64,000 nt of DNA from NCBI GenBank assembly GCA_030386875.1, contig CM059563.1, positions 11,984,001 to 12,048,000 of the forward strand, in the 5' to 3' direction. The DNA comes from Morinoia aosen. Taxonomy: Eukaryota; Arthropoda; Malacostraca; Amphipoda; Talitridae. The translations under genes and the position numbers were made by a program. Below are positions 1 through 10,714 of this stretch, in pieces (the stretch's first letter is position 1; each line of letters starts with the position of its first letter). The notes beneath the pieces are model-generated. The model was not told where the DNA came from and ran no database searches. It saw nothing but the letters and a program-made list of their open reading frames with translations.

Positions 1-138
1 TACATAGAATTCTTAATGTAGGTGATAGACAACAATTGCATTCTCAGGAGAAGCTATAAGCAAATCTACTAGGCTTAAAAGAATTCTTTTACAAATGAAA
101 TAAAAATTTTGTATTTATTAGGAGATTAATTATGTTTT

Positions 139-540
139 CCAATTTTTGTTGCTGCATAATGGTAATTTGATCAAAATAAAGAACTTTTCTTCTATGAACT
201 TTCTGTTGCAAATAAGTATTCAATGAGTTATAATGGTAACCTAATATTTTTTCTTCTATAGCAATTCCTTAGTTTCTTATGTCCCAAATTGTTATGTTTT
301 TAACAGAACATTTTGAAAGGGAGACTCTGATAAATCTTTGTTCCATCAGCTCTTATGCGCTTGAATGAATGTTAGGTTAGGCTGTGTTTTGTTACATTAG
401 GTTAGATTATGTTACGTTACATAAAATACTGCTATAACTTGTCAAATACTAATTTGAAATGGAAAAAGCATAGAAGAAAACTTGTTTATTGTGATTTAAT
501 TACCAGAATTGGAGCAAAAAAATGTGAAAATCAATTATTG
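139..540. repeat. Foldback repeat copy (inverted arms)
   Basis: The left arm at about 165-240 (core ttttcttctatgaactttc) is matched in reverse complement by about 445-515 (core gcatagaagaaaactt). The same arm sequence recurs at 3587-3665 and, inverted, at 3935-4020, so this is one diverged member of a local foldback family. No coding capacity is visible. Confidence 0.6.
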
Positions 541-1099
541 TCTTCTCAACAAAACAGTGTCTTTTCCTTCTCCTTATTTTTGTCTTCTCAAAAATAATAA
601 AAGTTTGTACATGTCAGTAATAAGGCAGGAAATTAGAATTACTGTAACATAAGTGCATGAAAAATAGAAAAATGAAATATAAAAGAATTTTAAAAGAATA
701 AAAATTTCAGTTAAATCAACTGCAGATAGTTTGTTGATTTACTTATGTGCATGTTTATTAAATTGAAAGCATGCCCTTTACTGTGGTGGCATACAGGCAT
801 ATTTAGAACACACCTGTCTCAGCTTGGATTTCTTTCCAACTGACAAAAGTGAAGTGGAACACGTCCATGAATGGAAAAAATATTTTTTACTCAAGATAGA
901 GCATTAGTATTTTTAATGGACGGACTGTGCTTGTTGCAACTACAACTCTCAATAAGTGCTCAGTGCGTCGTGTAATGATAGCTACGTCATTAGTTGACTT
1001 GAGGAAAGAGCATCCATACGAAAAAAATTTTTGTTATTGAACCTAGAGCAATAAACTTTAGTCTACAAATAAAAAGTTTTTGTCATGTATAAAAAATTG

Positions 1100-1430
1100 A
1101 AATTTTTTACATACAAAACAAGATATTCATAGAATAATGATATGGTTATCATTGGACGCTGAAAGACTTAGGGATTACCAAAACCTATATGGCTTTTTTC
1201 AATTTTTATTTTGGAGTTCAAAAAAAAATCCAGAGCAAATTTTTTTTTAATTTTTCACTCGTGACATCATAACTTTTGATAGACAACAAATTAAGAATTG
1301 CCATATAGGTTATGGTAATTTCTGTCTCATTCCACAGCCAATGATATCCATATCATCATTGTAGCTCAAAAACTGTAGGAGAAGAAGCATTTAGAAAACC
1401 TAAACCAGGATTTCCCATGAAAGACAAACA
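1100..1430. repeat. Diverged repeat shared with 3.3-3.5 and 4.1-4.24 kb
   Basis: Motifs such as 'atcattggacgctgaaaga' near 1149 and 'aaaaactgtaggagaagaag' near 1369 recur in diverged form at 3376-3395 and 4170-4190, partly inverted. The two halves of this segment are themselves inverted (tatcattgg against ccaatgata). It looks like an old non-autonomous element; no protein is seen. Confidence 0.5.
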
Positions 1431-1533
1431 AACAAACAAATATGAAGAATATAAATTTTTTCCATTATTATTTGTGGGATCAGCTAAGGCCTTTCCAATC
1501 TTCATACAGTAATAAAGTGGGTCAATATTAAGT

Positions 1534-2136
1534 TTAACCCCTTTCCAACAATTTTTTAGTCAAAAACATTTTTTCAGACTAATTTTTTCATTTTGGTTCT
1601 ATTTAGTATTTTTGATGCTGATAATGAAAACAGTTTGTAATTCTTTTTTCTTCCCATTTTTGGGGTTGACTTTTTATTTTGAAAATACCTTTGTCGGCAA
1701 AAACGAGTCAAATAGTAATAGTCGGATGTCGAGAAATAGTCATTGTCTGATGGACTGGCTGAGTTATCAGAAGTATTCAAGCTTCTGACATTTGAACTAG
1801 ACATTTGGGGCGTAACACTTGAACATGATACCAAAAAAATGAATGGGAATGTGGATGCAAACAACACTTATCCAACGTCAATGGCTATCAAAGCAAGTCT
1901 AGTAACAATGTCCTTGAAATCCCACAGCTCTACCCTATCGCCTCTGCCAGGCGTACAATTTGACGAGAATACTCGTTTCACACGTAGAATGGCTTACAAA
2001 GGCTTAAAATTGACGAGTATATACGTATGGAGCTTGTTTTTGAGGGTAAAGTTTTAGACGAGTATACTCGTCAACGACTGAAAAACGAACATTTTGCGAA
2101 AACGAGTATACTCGTTTTTGCCGGGGAAGGGGTTAA
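1534..2136. mobile_element. piggyBac-like MITE or internally deleted element
   Basis: The segment is bounded by TTAA at 1534-1537 and 2133-2136. Terminal inverted repeats begin CCCCTTTCC on the left and end GGAAGGGG on the right. TTAA duplication with C-rich short termini is typical of the piggyBac superfamily. Near the right end lie four copies of a near-palindrome, ACGAGTATACTCGT type, at 1963, 2013, 2058 and 2102. A minus-strand open frame (1574-1867) is Ser/Asp-rich and could be a remnant of a transposase N-terminus, but no catalytic domain is present. The empty site survives in the opposite arm of the host palindrome at 2885-2888. Confidence 0.75.
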
Positions 2137-2886
2137 GCCTTTCACGGAAATTAAAAATTTTGTTCCAAAGAATCACCATAGGAACACATTTAAAAATGGT
2201 TTACATGAATGAAATTCTGCTTGCTGATGCGTCATTTTTGAGTTATTCAACTTTGAAGTTATAGGAACAGCACTTATGAAATGGCTTTCCCGTGCAAAAG
2301 AGGATGTTCCAACAATGCCTCAAGTGTGCAGAGGGGGGGGGAAGTTATGGTTTTCGCAATATATGGCGTAATTTATTATTTGCTGACCCTGCGGAGCCTG
2401 AACCCACTTCTAGGATGTTTTAGTTAAAATCACAATAGAGGTAATCACCCAGAAATATTAGCGGGACTGGAATAGTGAAGACTTAAATCGATAAGCACTC
2501 AACACCACTTTCAAAATGGCAGCAACTGTAGAACATTAGCAAAATCGTAGAAGTGAATACCGTAGATTTAATATCAGAATATTATATAACGTAATATTTT
2601 TGGGTGAGACCCTTTATTGTGTTATTAACTAAAACATCCTAGAAGTGGGTTCAGGCTCCGCGGGGCCGGAAAATGATAAATTACAAAGTACCCACACCCA
2701 TACGTACTCTAACAGCTTCCACTCACGCGCAAACTTACTGGAACTGCTATGGAAAACGTAAATTTGAAAGTTGAATAACTCAAAAATAACGCGTCAGTGA
2801 GCAGAATGTCATTCTTGTTAAACATTTTTAAATGTGTTCCTTTAGTGATTCTTTGGAATGGAATTCTTAATTTCCGTGAAAGGCTT
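2137..2886. repeat. Palindromic (foldback) element
   Basis: Sequence from 2137 rightward reappears inverted from 2886 leftward. Clear paired blocks are 2233-2275 with 2732-2785 (gagttattcaacttt and aaagttgaataactc) and 2380-2425 with 2628-2670 (gaacccacttctaggatg and its complement). The centre is near 2,500. The left arm continues beyond the 603-bp insertion to about 1515. Arms differ by many substitutions, so the element is old. It encodes nothing recognisable. Confidence 0.7.
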
Positions 2887-2904
2887 AAACTCAATATTGA
2901 CCAT

Positions 2905-3130
2905 AAAGAGACATAGGAGCTTACATAACCATGTCAAGTTGTGAAGTAACAGCAGAGGTGGGCTTGTAACATGATGAAATAACACCTCCTCCCTCCCCTC
3001 CCAAACTCAAACCTCCATGGCGGGTGAACGAGTGAACATACAAAGTTCATTCTTTCACAGAATTTACCAGACATCTTACAATTTTAATGGCAGCTATAAT
3101 CAAAATCGCTAAAAATTCCCCTTTCAGAAA
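2905..3130. repeat. Diverged direct repeat, copy 1
   Basis: This block (agagacataggagcttacat, then a CCTCCC-rich stretch and 'gcgggtgaacgagtgaac') is repeated in the same orientation at about 4310-4535. The pair brackets the 3.5-4.1 kb palindrome. Confidence 0.55.
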
Positions 3131-3526
3131 GGACTCTTCTCTTAAGGACAGCGACCCCCCTACGGACTTTTTCTTCATTAGTAAACCTAGAGCAATGAAA
3201 TGTGCTATACTGATAGGAAATGCAATTTGGAATTGTTTATCTTCTATAAAAAAATGTGATTTTCTCTATAAAAAAAAGAAATGTTCATAGAAAACAAGAT
3301 TTTTGGGAGGAGTTTTGCAAAATGCATCTCCTCCAACAATTTTTGATTTTTGAGTAAAAGTGATGATTTTGGTATCATTGGATGCGAAAAGATGTAAACA
3401 TTCCAGAAAGTCCTATGGCATTCCCCAAATTTCCAGTTTTATTAAAAAAAATGAAAAAAATCGAGAGCAAATTTTAGTTTTGAAATAGACGGATTCATGA
3501 CGTCATAACTTTTGAACAAAAATTGG

Positions 3527-4073
3527 TAAATCTGAAGGATATGTCAGTTATTGATTTTCCACTTTTTGGTGCCTGAACCTAATTAATTGCATCAAAATAA
3601 ACAAGTTTTCTTCTATGCACTTTCCGTCTCAAATGAGTATTTTACGATTTATAGCGGTAAGTTTAGTTTCGTCTTTGATGACGAATGCGCTCAAATAAAC
3701 AGCTACTCATCGATTTTCGAATTTTTGTTGCTTGACTCATAGTAATAACATCGAAATAAAAAACTTTTCTTCTATACACAATTTTTGTCAAATGAGTATT
3801 TAACAAGGTATAGCGGTAGGTTTGGTTTCGTCTTTGATGACGATCGCGCTGGAAGCGAGTGCGCATTGCAGTGTTGCTGTCCGACGTGCTCCTTGAATTA
3901 CTAGCCGCTTCAAACACTGGAGTCCCGGTAAGTCATTTACCGCAATAACTAATAAAATACTCATTTGAGACGGAAAGTGCATAGAAGAAAACTTGTTCAT
4001 TTCGATCTAATTAACTATGCTTAGGCATCGAAATTTACAAAATCAATAACTGACATATCCTTCAGATTTACCC
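3527..4073. repeat. Foldback element with internal direct duplication
   Basis: The left arm 3527-3665 (ctgaaggatatgtcagttat, then ttttcttctatgcactttcc) is inverted at 3935-4073. Between the arms, 3587-3692 is repeated directly at 3746-3851 (shared core tttcgtctttgatgacga). Minus-strand open frames here are by-products of the repeat. Confidence 0.65.
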
Positions 4074-4309
4074 AAAAATTAATAGCAAAGGTGCTTAACC
4101 TAGGATTTCCTGGTAAGGTCTTGGCTTTCCGCATCCAATGATACAAAAATCATCACAGAAAGCTTAAAAACTGTAGGAGGAGATGAATTTTGAAACCCCA
4201 CATTCCAAACCTTCAAAAAAGGGCAAAACAAGGAAACGCAAACATTTTTTATTGAAATTATTTTAAAAATTTTGGTTCAGGTTATACCCCTGAAATTATT
4301 GTAGAATAA

Positions 4310-4535
4310 CACAGAGACATAGGAGATGACATAGCAATGGTCTGCCATGAAGAAAGTGCCATGGGGGAGGTGTAACATTATAAAATACCACTTTCCCCTC
4401 CCCTCCATTCTTTAAGCCCCGTAGCGGGCAAACGAGTGAACGTTTGAGTCTCATTTTTTCACAGGATGTACCTGACTTTTTGCAACTCCCATTGCAGCTA
4501 AAATTTATTTTTACCCAACTTTTCCAATTTCAGGA
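4310..4535. repeat. Diverged direct repeat, copy 2
   Basis: Second copy of the 2905-3130 block: 'agagacataggagatgacat', the CCCCTCCCCTCC tract and 'gcgggcaaacgagtgaacg' occur in the same order and orientation. Confidence 0.55.
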
Positions 4536-5634
4536 GGGACTCTGTATTTAACATGAGAGAGAGGCCATCAATTTAAACAATTTATTTACCACAGGTGATA
4601 CAGAGGTAGAATGTTTCTCAAGTCTAATACAATGGTCAAATTTGAGTAGGGTAATTCATCAAATATCGAACTGAACTGATTATCGAACAACTTTGGAAAT
4701 ATGCGCGTAATAAATTTAGTAAGCATCCAAACTTGCTCAGTGCCAGTGATCTTACATTTAAAACTCCTATTTTAGTGATAAAAACTCATTTCTGTGAGCT
4801 GCAAATTGCTACCAGCGGTTGCGAACGCATTTTCTGTACGACCCTTACAAATTGGTCGAATTTTTTCACTCGAAAAATCTTACGCACCTCGGGAAAATTG
4901 CGACGGTTTAATTGTTGTTGGGTCACCGTCAACCTCCCGTCATAACTAGAGAGTAGTGTTGTCATATGATGTTCTGTTACTGTATTTTTTTCTTTTCCGC
5001 CAAAAGCTTGATAATTATTCCATGTTCGACATTCAGTTCCTTTTTCATGTCAGTATTAAATACTGAACAAAGGTGTTCGAATCAAAATTCCTTAAAAATC
5101 ATGAATTTATGCCTCGAACAAGGCTTTTCGATTCTTAATTCTTTTAAATAACTGAATCGATCTATTGAACGCCTGTTTTATTTCATTAAAATATTGTATC
5201 AACGCTTGATAATAACATTGAATAGTTGAAGATGGGAATTCTGGTGAGGGGCTATCAATCAGCTGCTGGTGTTCCAAGGCCCTCAAGATCATCAATGATT
5301 CGTCTGGCTACATTTACTGGTGATCAATCCCTTGCCAAGAAAATTCATGCAAGCATCAATAATAATTCATTGACGAGTGCTTTACACTCTACTCCAAAAA
5401 AGGTCACACAGGTTGATGATCACAATGATCGACATCGACATCATATTCAAATTTTGATAACTCTCCATTCAAATGCATCTTGAAAATAAGTAATGAGACA
5501 GTTATTTCAAACAAACAAACAAATCAAACATCGGCATCTTTGGGATGGTTTATTTCCAATCAAGCCTGATACAAATGATCTTAAGCATTGGTTTTTCAAA
5601 TGTCTTATAACTAACACTATATATAGGACACTAT

Positions 5635-5805
5635 GACGGTTCTCCCGTAAAGCCGGAACCCATTTCCGACACCTGGGTCGAGAGGGGTATTGTGCTTGAG
5701 CTTTCCCTTATACCCAACGGGGAAAATTGCAGCGCCAGCGCCGGGATATGAACCCGCAACTCCAACATACAAGTCCGTTCCCTTAACCGCTGTGCCACCG
5801 CGAGC
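5635..5805 (-). mobile_element. tRNA-derived SINE
   Basis: On the minus strand the sequence starts about 5805 with an RNA polymerase III A-box, TGGCACAGCGG (5797-5787), followed about 33 bases later by a B-box, GGTTCATATCC (5754-5744). The region between can be read as a tRNA-like head. A tRNA-unrelated body runs to about 5635. It is not a functional tRNA gene, because the acceptor stem does not close. It lies inside the TA-flanked transposon, so it inserted later or was carried by it. Confidence 0.7.
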
Positions 5806-5924
5806 ATTTCCAAGAAAATCCAGTGCACCAAAGAAAAAAAAAGAATGAAAGAAAAACGTTTATTTTCCAAGTAGCCACATGAGATACATGTCAACATACT
5901 GGGTTTTAAAAAGTTTCTTAATAT

Positions 5925-6195
5925 AGGACATCCTAAAACAAAAGTTCCATACGAGGAGTATTAATTGACAAACCATCAGAGGTGTACAAATAGAAAAGCC
6001 ATATGAGGCATAATAATTGACAAACTATACAAGGTGTACTAATAGACAAACTATCAGAGGTGTACAAATAGAAAGACCATACGAGGCATATTAATGGACA
6101 AAATATACGAGGCGTACTAATAGACAAACCATACGTGGCGTGCTAATAGTCTAACAAATGTTCCATACGAGGAGAACTAATTGACAAACCATCCT
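5925..6195. repeat. Imperfect minisatellite, about 35-40 bp unit
   Basis: Variants of 'ccatacgaggcatattaatt' plus 'gacaaaccatcagaggtgta' repeat about six times. The long minus-strand open frame here (YLYTSD repeats) only reflects the repeat. Confidence 0.6.
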
Positions 6196-6448
6196 GTTCG
6201 AATCAAAATTCTTGTTCGATTCATGTTCGATATTGATGAAATTATGTTATTTAAGAATTCGATTTTTAAAACAATAAATAAATTCCAACAATCTACGTTG
6301 TCTTTAAAGCGACATCACAGAACAAGAAAGCAACTGTTCAAGAATAATCTTGAGGCCCGCAACAGTTATTCAGAGCAAAAGTTACCGATTTATGAAGGTT
6401 GTTTCTAGACACACGTGGTTTCTGTTCGATATTTGATGAATTACCCTA

Positions 6449-7009
6449 TAGCTACCTGTGGGCCCGAACAAGTTCAGCGACTTCAGAATCATCAGAATCA
6501 TTTCCACTAGGGATCACTGATTTTTGGCTTTCACCTTCTTTCCTCCAGCACCTATCTCATATTGACTATAAAAATTCTTCTTTATCGAAAAATTTTAAAG
6601 ATTTGTAGAGCAAAAACGTCATTCCTGATGAAAATTAAGATATGAGTAGGTAGTGACATCGTCTCAAAAACACAGTTACAGAAAATCAATTTCTACTCAA
6701 ATTCAAATGCAAGGGTAACAACAGCCGATCATTCTCTTGTGCAATATACTCACATGTAATTTGGTGACATCGCTTCAAGTAATAATCAGAATAAAAGACT
6801 AAAATTACAGACATTATTCCAGGGTCGTTTACTCAACTAGTATCTCCAGCCATTCAAACGCTGCCGCTACAGTCCCGTTGACTCCCGTATGTCCTGTTGA
6901 GCATTGCGGAACGGACGGAAGTAAACATTAGAATCTACTATCTTCAGATAATAGCAAATTCATCGATGGCCCGACGCTGTCGGCCCTCAAATTCATCTGT
7001 TGGTTCTGC
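6449..7009. other. No gene or repeat recognised
   Basis: Between the TA-flanked transposon and the LINE fragment I see only short unsupported open frames and no clear repeat structure. Confidence 0.4.
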
Positions 7010-7850
7010 TGCAGGGGGGACTGCGGCCTTCGTGCGGCCTGGAATGGAAGTGATCCGGGGAGGCTGGATGTGATACAAAATAAAGTAGGACGTCTAGCAT
7101 TGGGTGCTCCAAAATGGACAGCTACAGAAACTATTAGAGGTGACCTAGGGTGGAGCCTATTTTCAGAACAAATGATGAAAGCTGTGTTCAATTATGAGGT
7201 AAGAATTGAGAAAATGAAGAATAATAGGTGGAATAAGGAAATATTTGAATGGGAGAAAATATGTCGTGGGCATGTAAGGAAACGTAAGTATGCAAAAAAT
7301 TATTTGTGTTAGAATTGAAGAACCATTTGGTTTTTACTGGTTTTTATGAATTTAGGAGGTTTTTACTGGAAAAAGACCAAATTAGGACTTAAAGAGGTGG
7401 AAAAAAAAAATTGGGAGGCAAACAAACAAGTATGGATTGAATAAATGGATGCTTAGCATGACACAAAAGCCTACACTAATCTGGTGTATGCCAAACAAAG
7501 TGCCTAAGTGTGAGATTTGGTATGATAGTTTTGGAAGTTAACTTTTGCTTGCTGTGATGTGTAAGGCATTGAGCGTAAATAGACGTAAGCCTACATGAAG
7601 GTAGAATGAGAATAATAATAAATTATGTCAGCAGTATGATAGGCCTAGGGATGTGGAAAAAACAATTGAACATTTCATGCTAGAATGTAGTAAGTATGAG
7701 CAAGCAAGAGAAAGCATTATGAATATGGTATTAGAGCAGTATGGAGAGAATAAATTTTATACCAGATATGCTGAAGATGATTGTGGAATAAGCTGTCTTG
7801 CTGAATTAGATCAAGAATGTAAATTGAGGATCATTGAAGCTTAGAAAATT
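7010..7850 (+). mobile_element. Decayed non-LTR retrotransposon 3' fragment
   Basis: Two separated peptides resemble the C-terminal part of LINE reverse-transcriptase proteins. One, from about 7060 to 7312, contains VGRLALGAPKWTATETIRGD and LGWSLFSEQMMKAVF. The other, 7653-7844, contains TIEHFMLECSKYEQAR, the usual zinc-binding-like tail. Frameshifts and stops separate them, and no RT core or endonuclease remains. It is 5'-truncated and dead. Confidence 0.6.
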
Positions 7851-9530
7851 TTTCTTGGACGTGCCTGGAGTAAGAGATAGTGACTGGAATGAGCCAGTCT
7901 TGGGGAGTAGGCTGTAATGACAACCATTCTTGGGGATGGTGTTTTGACGTTCTGGTTATCTCAGTAATGCCATCCAATGGCAGCTTGTGACAAGGATTGA
8001 TAGATCCTAAGTAGTTTATTGGACAAGTACTGTCTGGTACATAGGTGCTGAATTCTTTGATGTGAGTATTGCAAAGAAAATTGTAGGTCATTACAAAGGC
8101 CCCAATGCTCTTGACCTTCAAATTTAAATAAATAAGATAATAAAAAATTCATCAATAGATGAAACTTACTCGTTGGCTCAAAAACAGAGGTTTTATGGTG
8201 GTCGGTAGAATGTGAATGTTATTAGAGATATATGGCCTTGAAGTTTTTACTGTGCAAATCTTTCAAGATCAACTGCAATGAATTTTAGAAAAGTATGAAT
8301 GAGACTGAGGAGAAAGAAGAGTTGAAGTTTGAAATTGGTACGCCTAATTAGATATGTTTTATAAAACTTCTCAACTAGCATCTTATGTGCTCTTTGAATT
8401 AATTTCCCTACCAGCTTGTCAGCTAGCAGTAAGATTGCAATTGTGACAGGCATTAAATTGTAGGGGCAATAGATCATCTGGCACAGATAACCTGTTAATT
8501 CTTCATTACTTATACATGGGTATTAGTCAGGCTGAACAAGAGTTTGAAGTTTGCCAGACTCTGAACTCAAATTATCTCAGAGACTCCCATCTCTTAGATG
8601 GAGAAATAAGCAATTCGGACAAGTTTGGTATAGCTCTTAACCAGTTACTTAATTAAGTCAAGTGACTCTCAGACTAGAGTGGATTACTTTGATTCTACTG
8701 TAATTGTAAAGAAAGGCATAGTTGGAGCCACACAGTAAAAAATACTTTTCAAAAAATATAACCATAAAGAAAGTACTTACAGAGTAACCTTTAGCAACAG
8801 TGGAATTACTAAAATTGTAAAAAGGCTGTTGAAATAGCTTGCTCAATATAACCATGAAATACCACAATTATGCAATCTATACTATAATACGAGTCGCATC
8901 TGTCCGTCTGTTAGAAGCCAGCCAAAAGAGTGTGATAAGCGTATCTGTGATACAAGCTCCAGCCCCATCAGCTTTTGAGTGATTCAATTTTTAATTTCTT
9001 ACAGCCTTTCTCTCATATTGCCCTCTTTTTATTTCAAATAAAGGGGGAGTGGACTAGGATCATAATAATAATACAATATGTTGTCATCAAAGATTAGAAA
9101 GTAAAACCTTAACTGCTGACTTTCAGCCAACCTAACTCAATTATCATTGGTTCAGGAAGGGCCAACACCATGTATAAAGAGCTCACTGTGTCTATTTCCT
9201 CAGTTGGCCATTGTGTTGCTTGAGCTATACAACTTAAAAAATGTAAAGATTGAGTAAAAATATCTATGTTGCAGCTTTTGATCCATGCAAGGAAACCAAC
9301 TATCTTGGGGACCACTACTTTCTAGTAAAAGCAAATATAGGTAGTCACTAACTTATGATGGCATTTGATTTTGACCAGTAATTGATAAGGCAATTTGGTA
9401 AATCAGATCTGCATATGTATTACTTTTGGTATGTATACTACACTTTTATATGAGTTTGTGTCCAAATTTGTCCTTTTCTTTAGTTAATAAATTTCTTACA
9501 GTTCTTTATTCTATTTTCATTTTCTTTAGT
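7851..9530. other. Intergenic, no gene recognised
   Basis: No open frame here has a recognisable product. A short segment at 8888-8912 (gagtcgcatctgtccgtctg) resembles 52458-52480 in BLTP2 intron 38 (gagtcgcgtctgtccgcctg), suggesting a dispersed repeat end. Confidence 0.4.
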
Positions 9531-10714
9531 TTAAGGAGACCGTCTGAGTAAAAATTGGGATAAATGTTGATTTTTTTTATAAATGCATCTTATAGAGGAT
9601 TTTCTTGCGCTTCCATTGGTACTTTCCGCTTACGTCTATTCCGAATGGTACGCCCACCAGAGGGGGGAAAGCGATGGGGGTGGCGTGACCTTGACCCCTC
9701 CCTCCCTCATTATTAGGGGTCAATTGAGCGGGTTTCTTTGCGGCAATGGCAATAGAGTTTGTTCTTGGGCTACTCAAAGTGCTTTCATTATTCAAACAAA
9801 ACATTCTAACGCTGAGTAAAAATTGTTGATAATTTTTGACAATTTTAAGAATTTAGCTGTTTTGCCTTAGCTATGATACTGCAGCTTTCATTCATAGCTC
9901 AATGACAGCTGCAGTATCATAGCTACAGCTATGGCACGCACACCAATCCAAAGGGCTTGAAAAGAGCTACGAAACAGAGGACTTGAGTTGAAAAAACGTA
10001 TTTTGGTTGAAAAAAAAATGTCAAAAAGTGGCTGTTTTAAAAAATTACACGTATTGTCTTTTGATGTAGATTTTTTTCTGAGAGTCCCAGAGCTACAGCA
10101 ATGTAGATTATATCAATCGAAAGGGCTTGAAACGAGCCACAAAAGCTCAAGAGTTCATTGTAGAAAACCCGGTAGTTCAAAAGATAAGAAGAAAAATATT
10201 TTTTTTTGTAAAAAACGCATTTTTTAAGGAAACTTGATAATTGGTTTCTCAAATAAATTTCTTCCACAATTTTAGAGCTACAAGAATGGTTTATATACCA
10301 TTCGATAGAGCTTAGCAAGGTGTATCCATTCGCAATAGCATTTTTTGATACATCTATTATTTTGAAAATTACACGACATGAAAAGAAAAAAATGAAACAA
10401 AGGTCATATTTTTTTTAAAAAAATTCCCAAAATCCACAAAAAAAGTTATCAAAATTCCCTGTTGCGTATGGTTATATAGACATGTAAGCAATCTAAAAAC
10501 GAAGTACGGGTTCTGTAACTTCAAAATTGTAGAAGTAGGATTTAAAAAAAAAATATTTTATCATATTTTTTGAAAATAAAAAAATCCAATGCAGATACAA
10601 AAATTTTTGTCCAAATAACAAATGATCTTTGCATCTTTTCACACCTACTGTGAAATTTCAGAGAAATCCATCCGTAAATAATGGACTTTTTTTCTACTCA
10701 GACGGTCTCCTTAA
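9531..10714. mobile_element. TTAA-flanked non-autonomous DNA transposon
   Basis: The left end is TTAA (9531-9534) followed by GGAGACCGTCTGAGTAAAAA. The right end is the reverse complement with one difference, finishing CAGACGGTCTCC (to 10710) then TTAA (10711-10714). The 1,176-bp interior holds no transposase. A diverged internal duplication is visible (aaagggcttgaaaagagc near 9951, aaagggcttgaaacgagc near 10119). The TTAA duplication points to the piggyBac superfamily, but the termini differ from those of the 1.5-kb element, so it is a separate family. Confidence 0.75.
9868..9937. repeat. Hairpin inside the TTAA element
   Basis: tagctatgatactgcagct near 9869 is followed about 20 bases later by its near-perfect reverse complement, agctgcagtatcatagcta. 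A stable stem-loop is possible; its role is unknown. Confidence 0.6.

Larger units (their letters stand above)
4647..6448. mobile_element. DNA transposon with 25-bp perfect TIRs and TA flanks
   Basis: The left end reads TAGGGTAATTCATCAAATAT (then CGAAC) at 4647-4671, and its exact reverse complement is at 6424-6448. If the flanking TA is the target duplication, the element proper is about 4649-6446. Subterminal motif ttcgaatcaaaattc occurs near both ends (about 5077 and 6197). TA duplication suggests a Tc1/mariner-related or similar mechanism, but I see no transposase with a DDE/D motif, so it is probably non-autonomous. It carries a SINE (5635-5805) and a minisatellite. Confidence 0.7.

Noticed and set aside
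365-420. Telomere-like TTAGG runs (also ctaacc runs near 36460)
   Set aside because: Only two or three imperfect units in each place; too short to mean telomeric sequence.
5744-5805. Functional tRNA gene on the minus strand
   Set aside because: A and B boxes are present, but the stems do not close and a SINE body follows.
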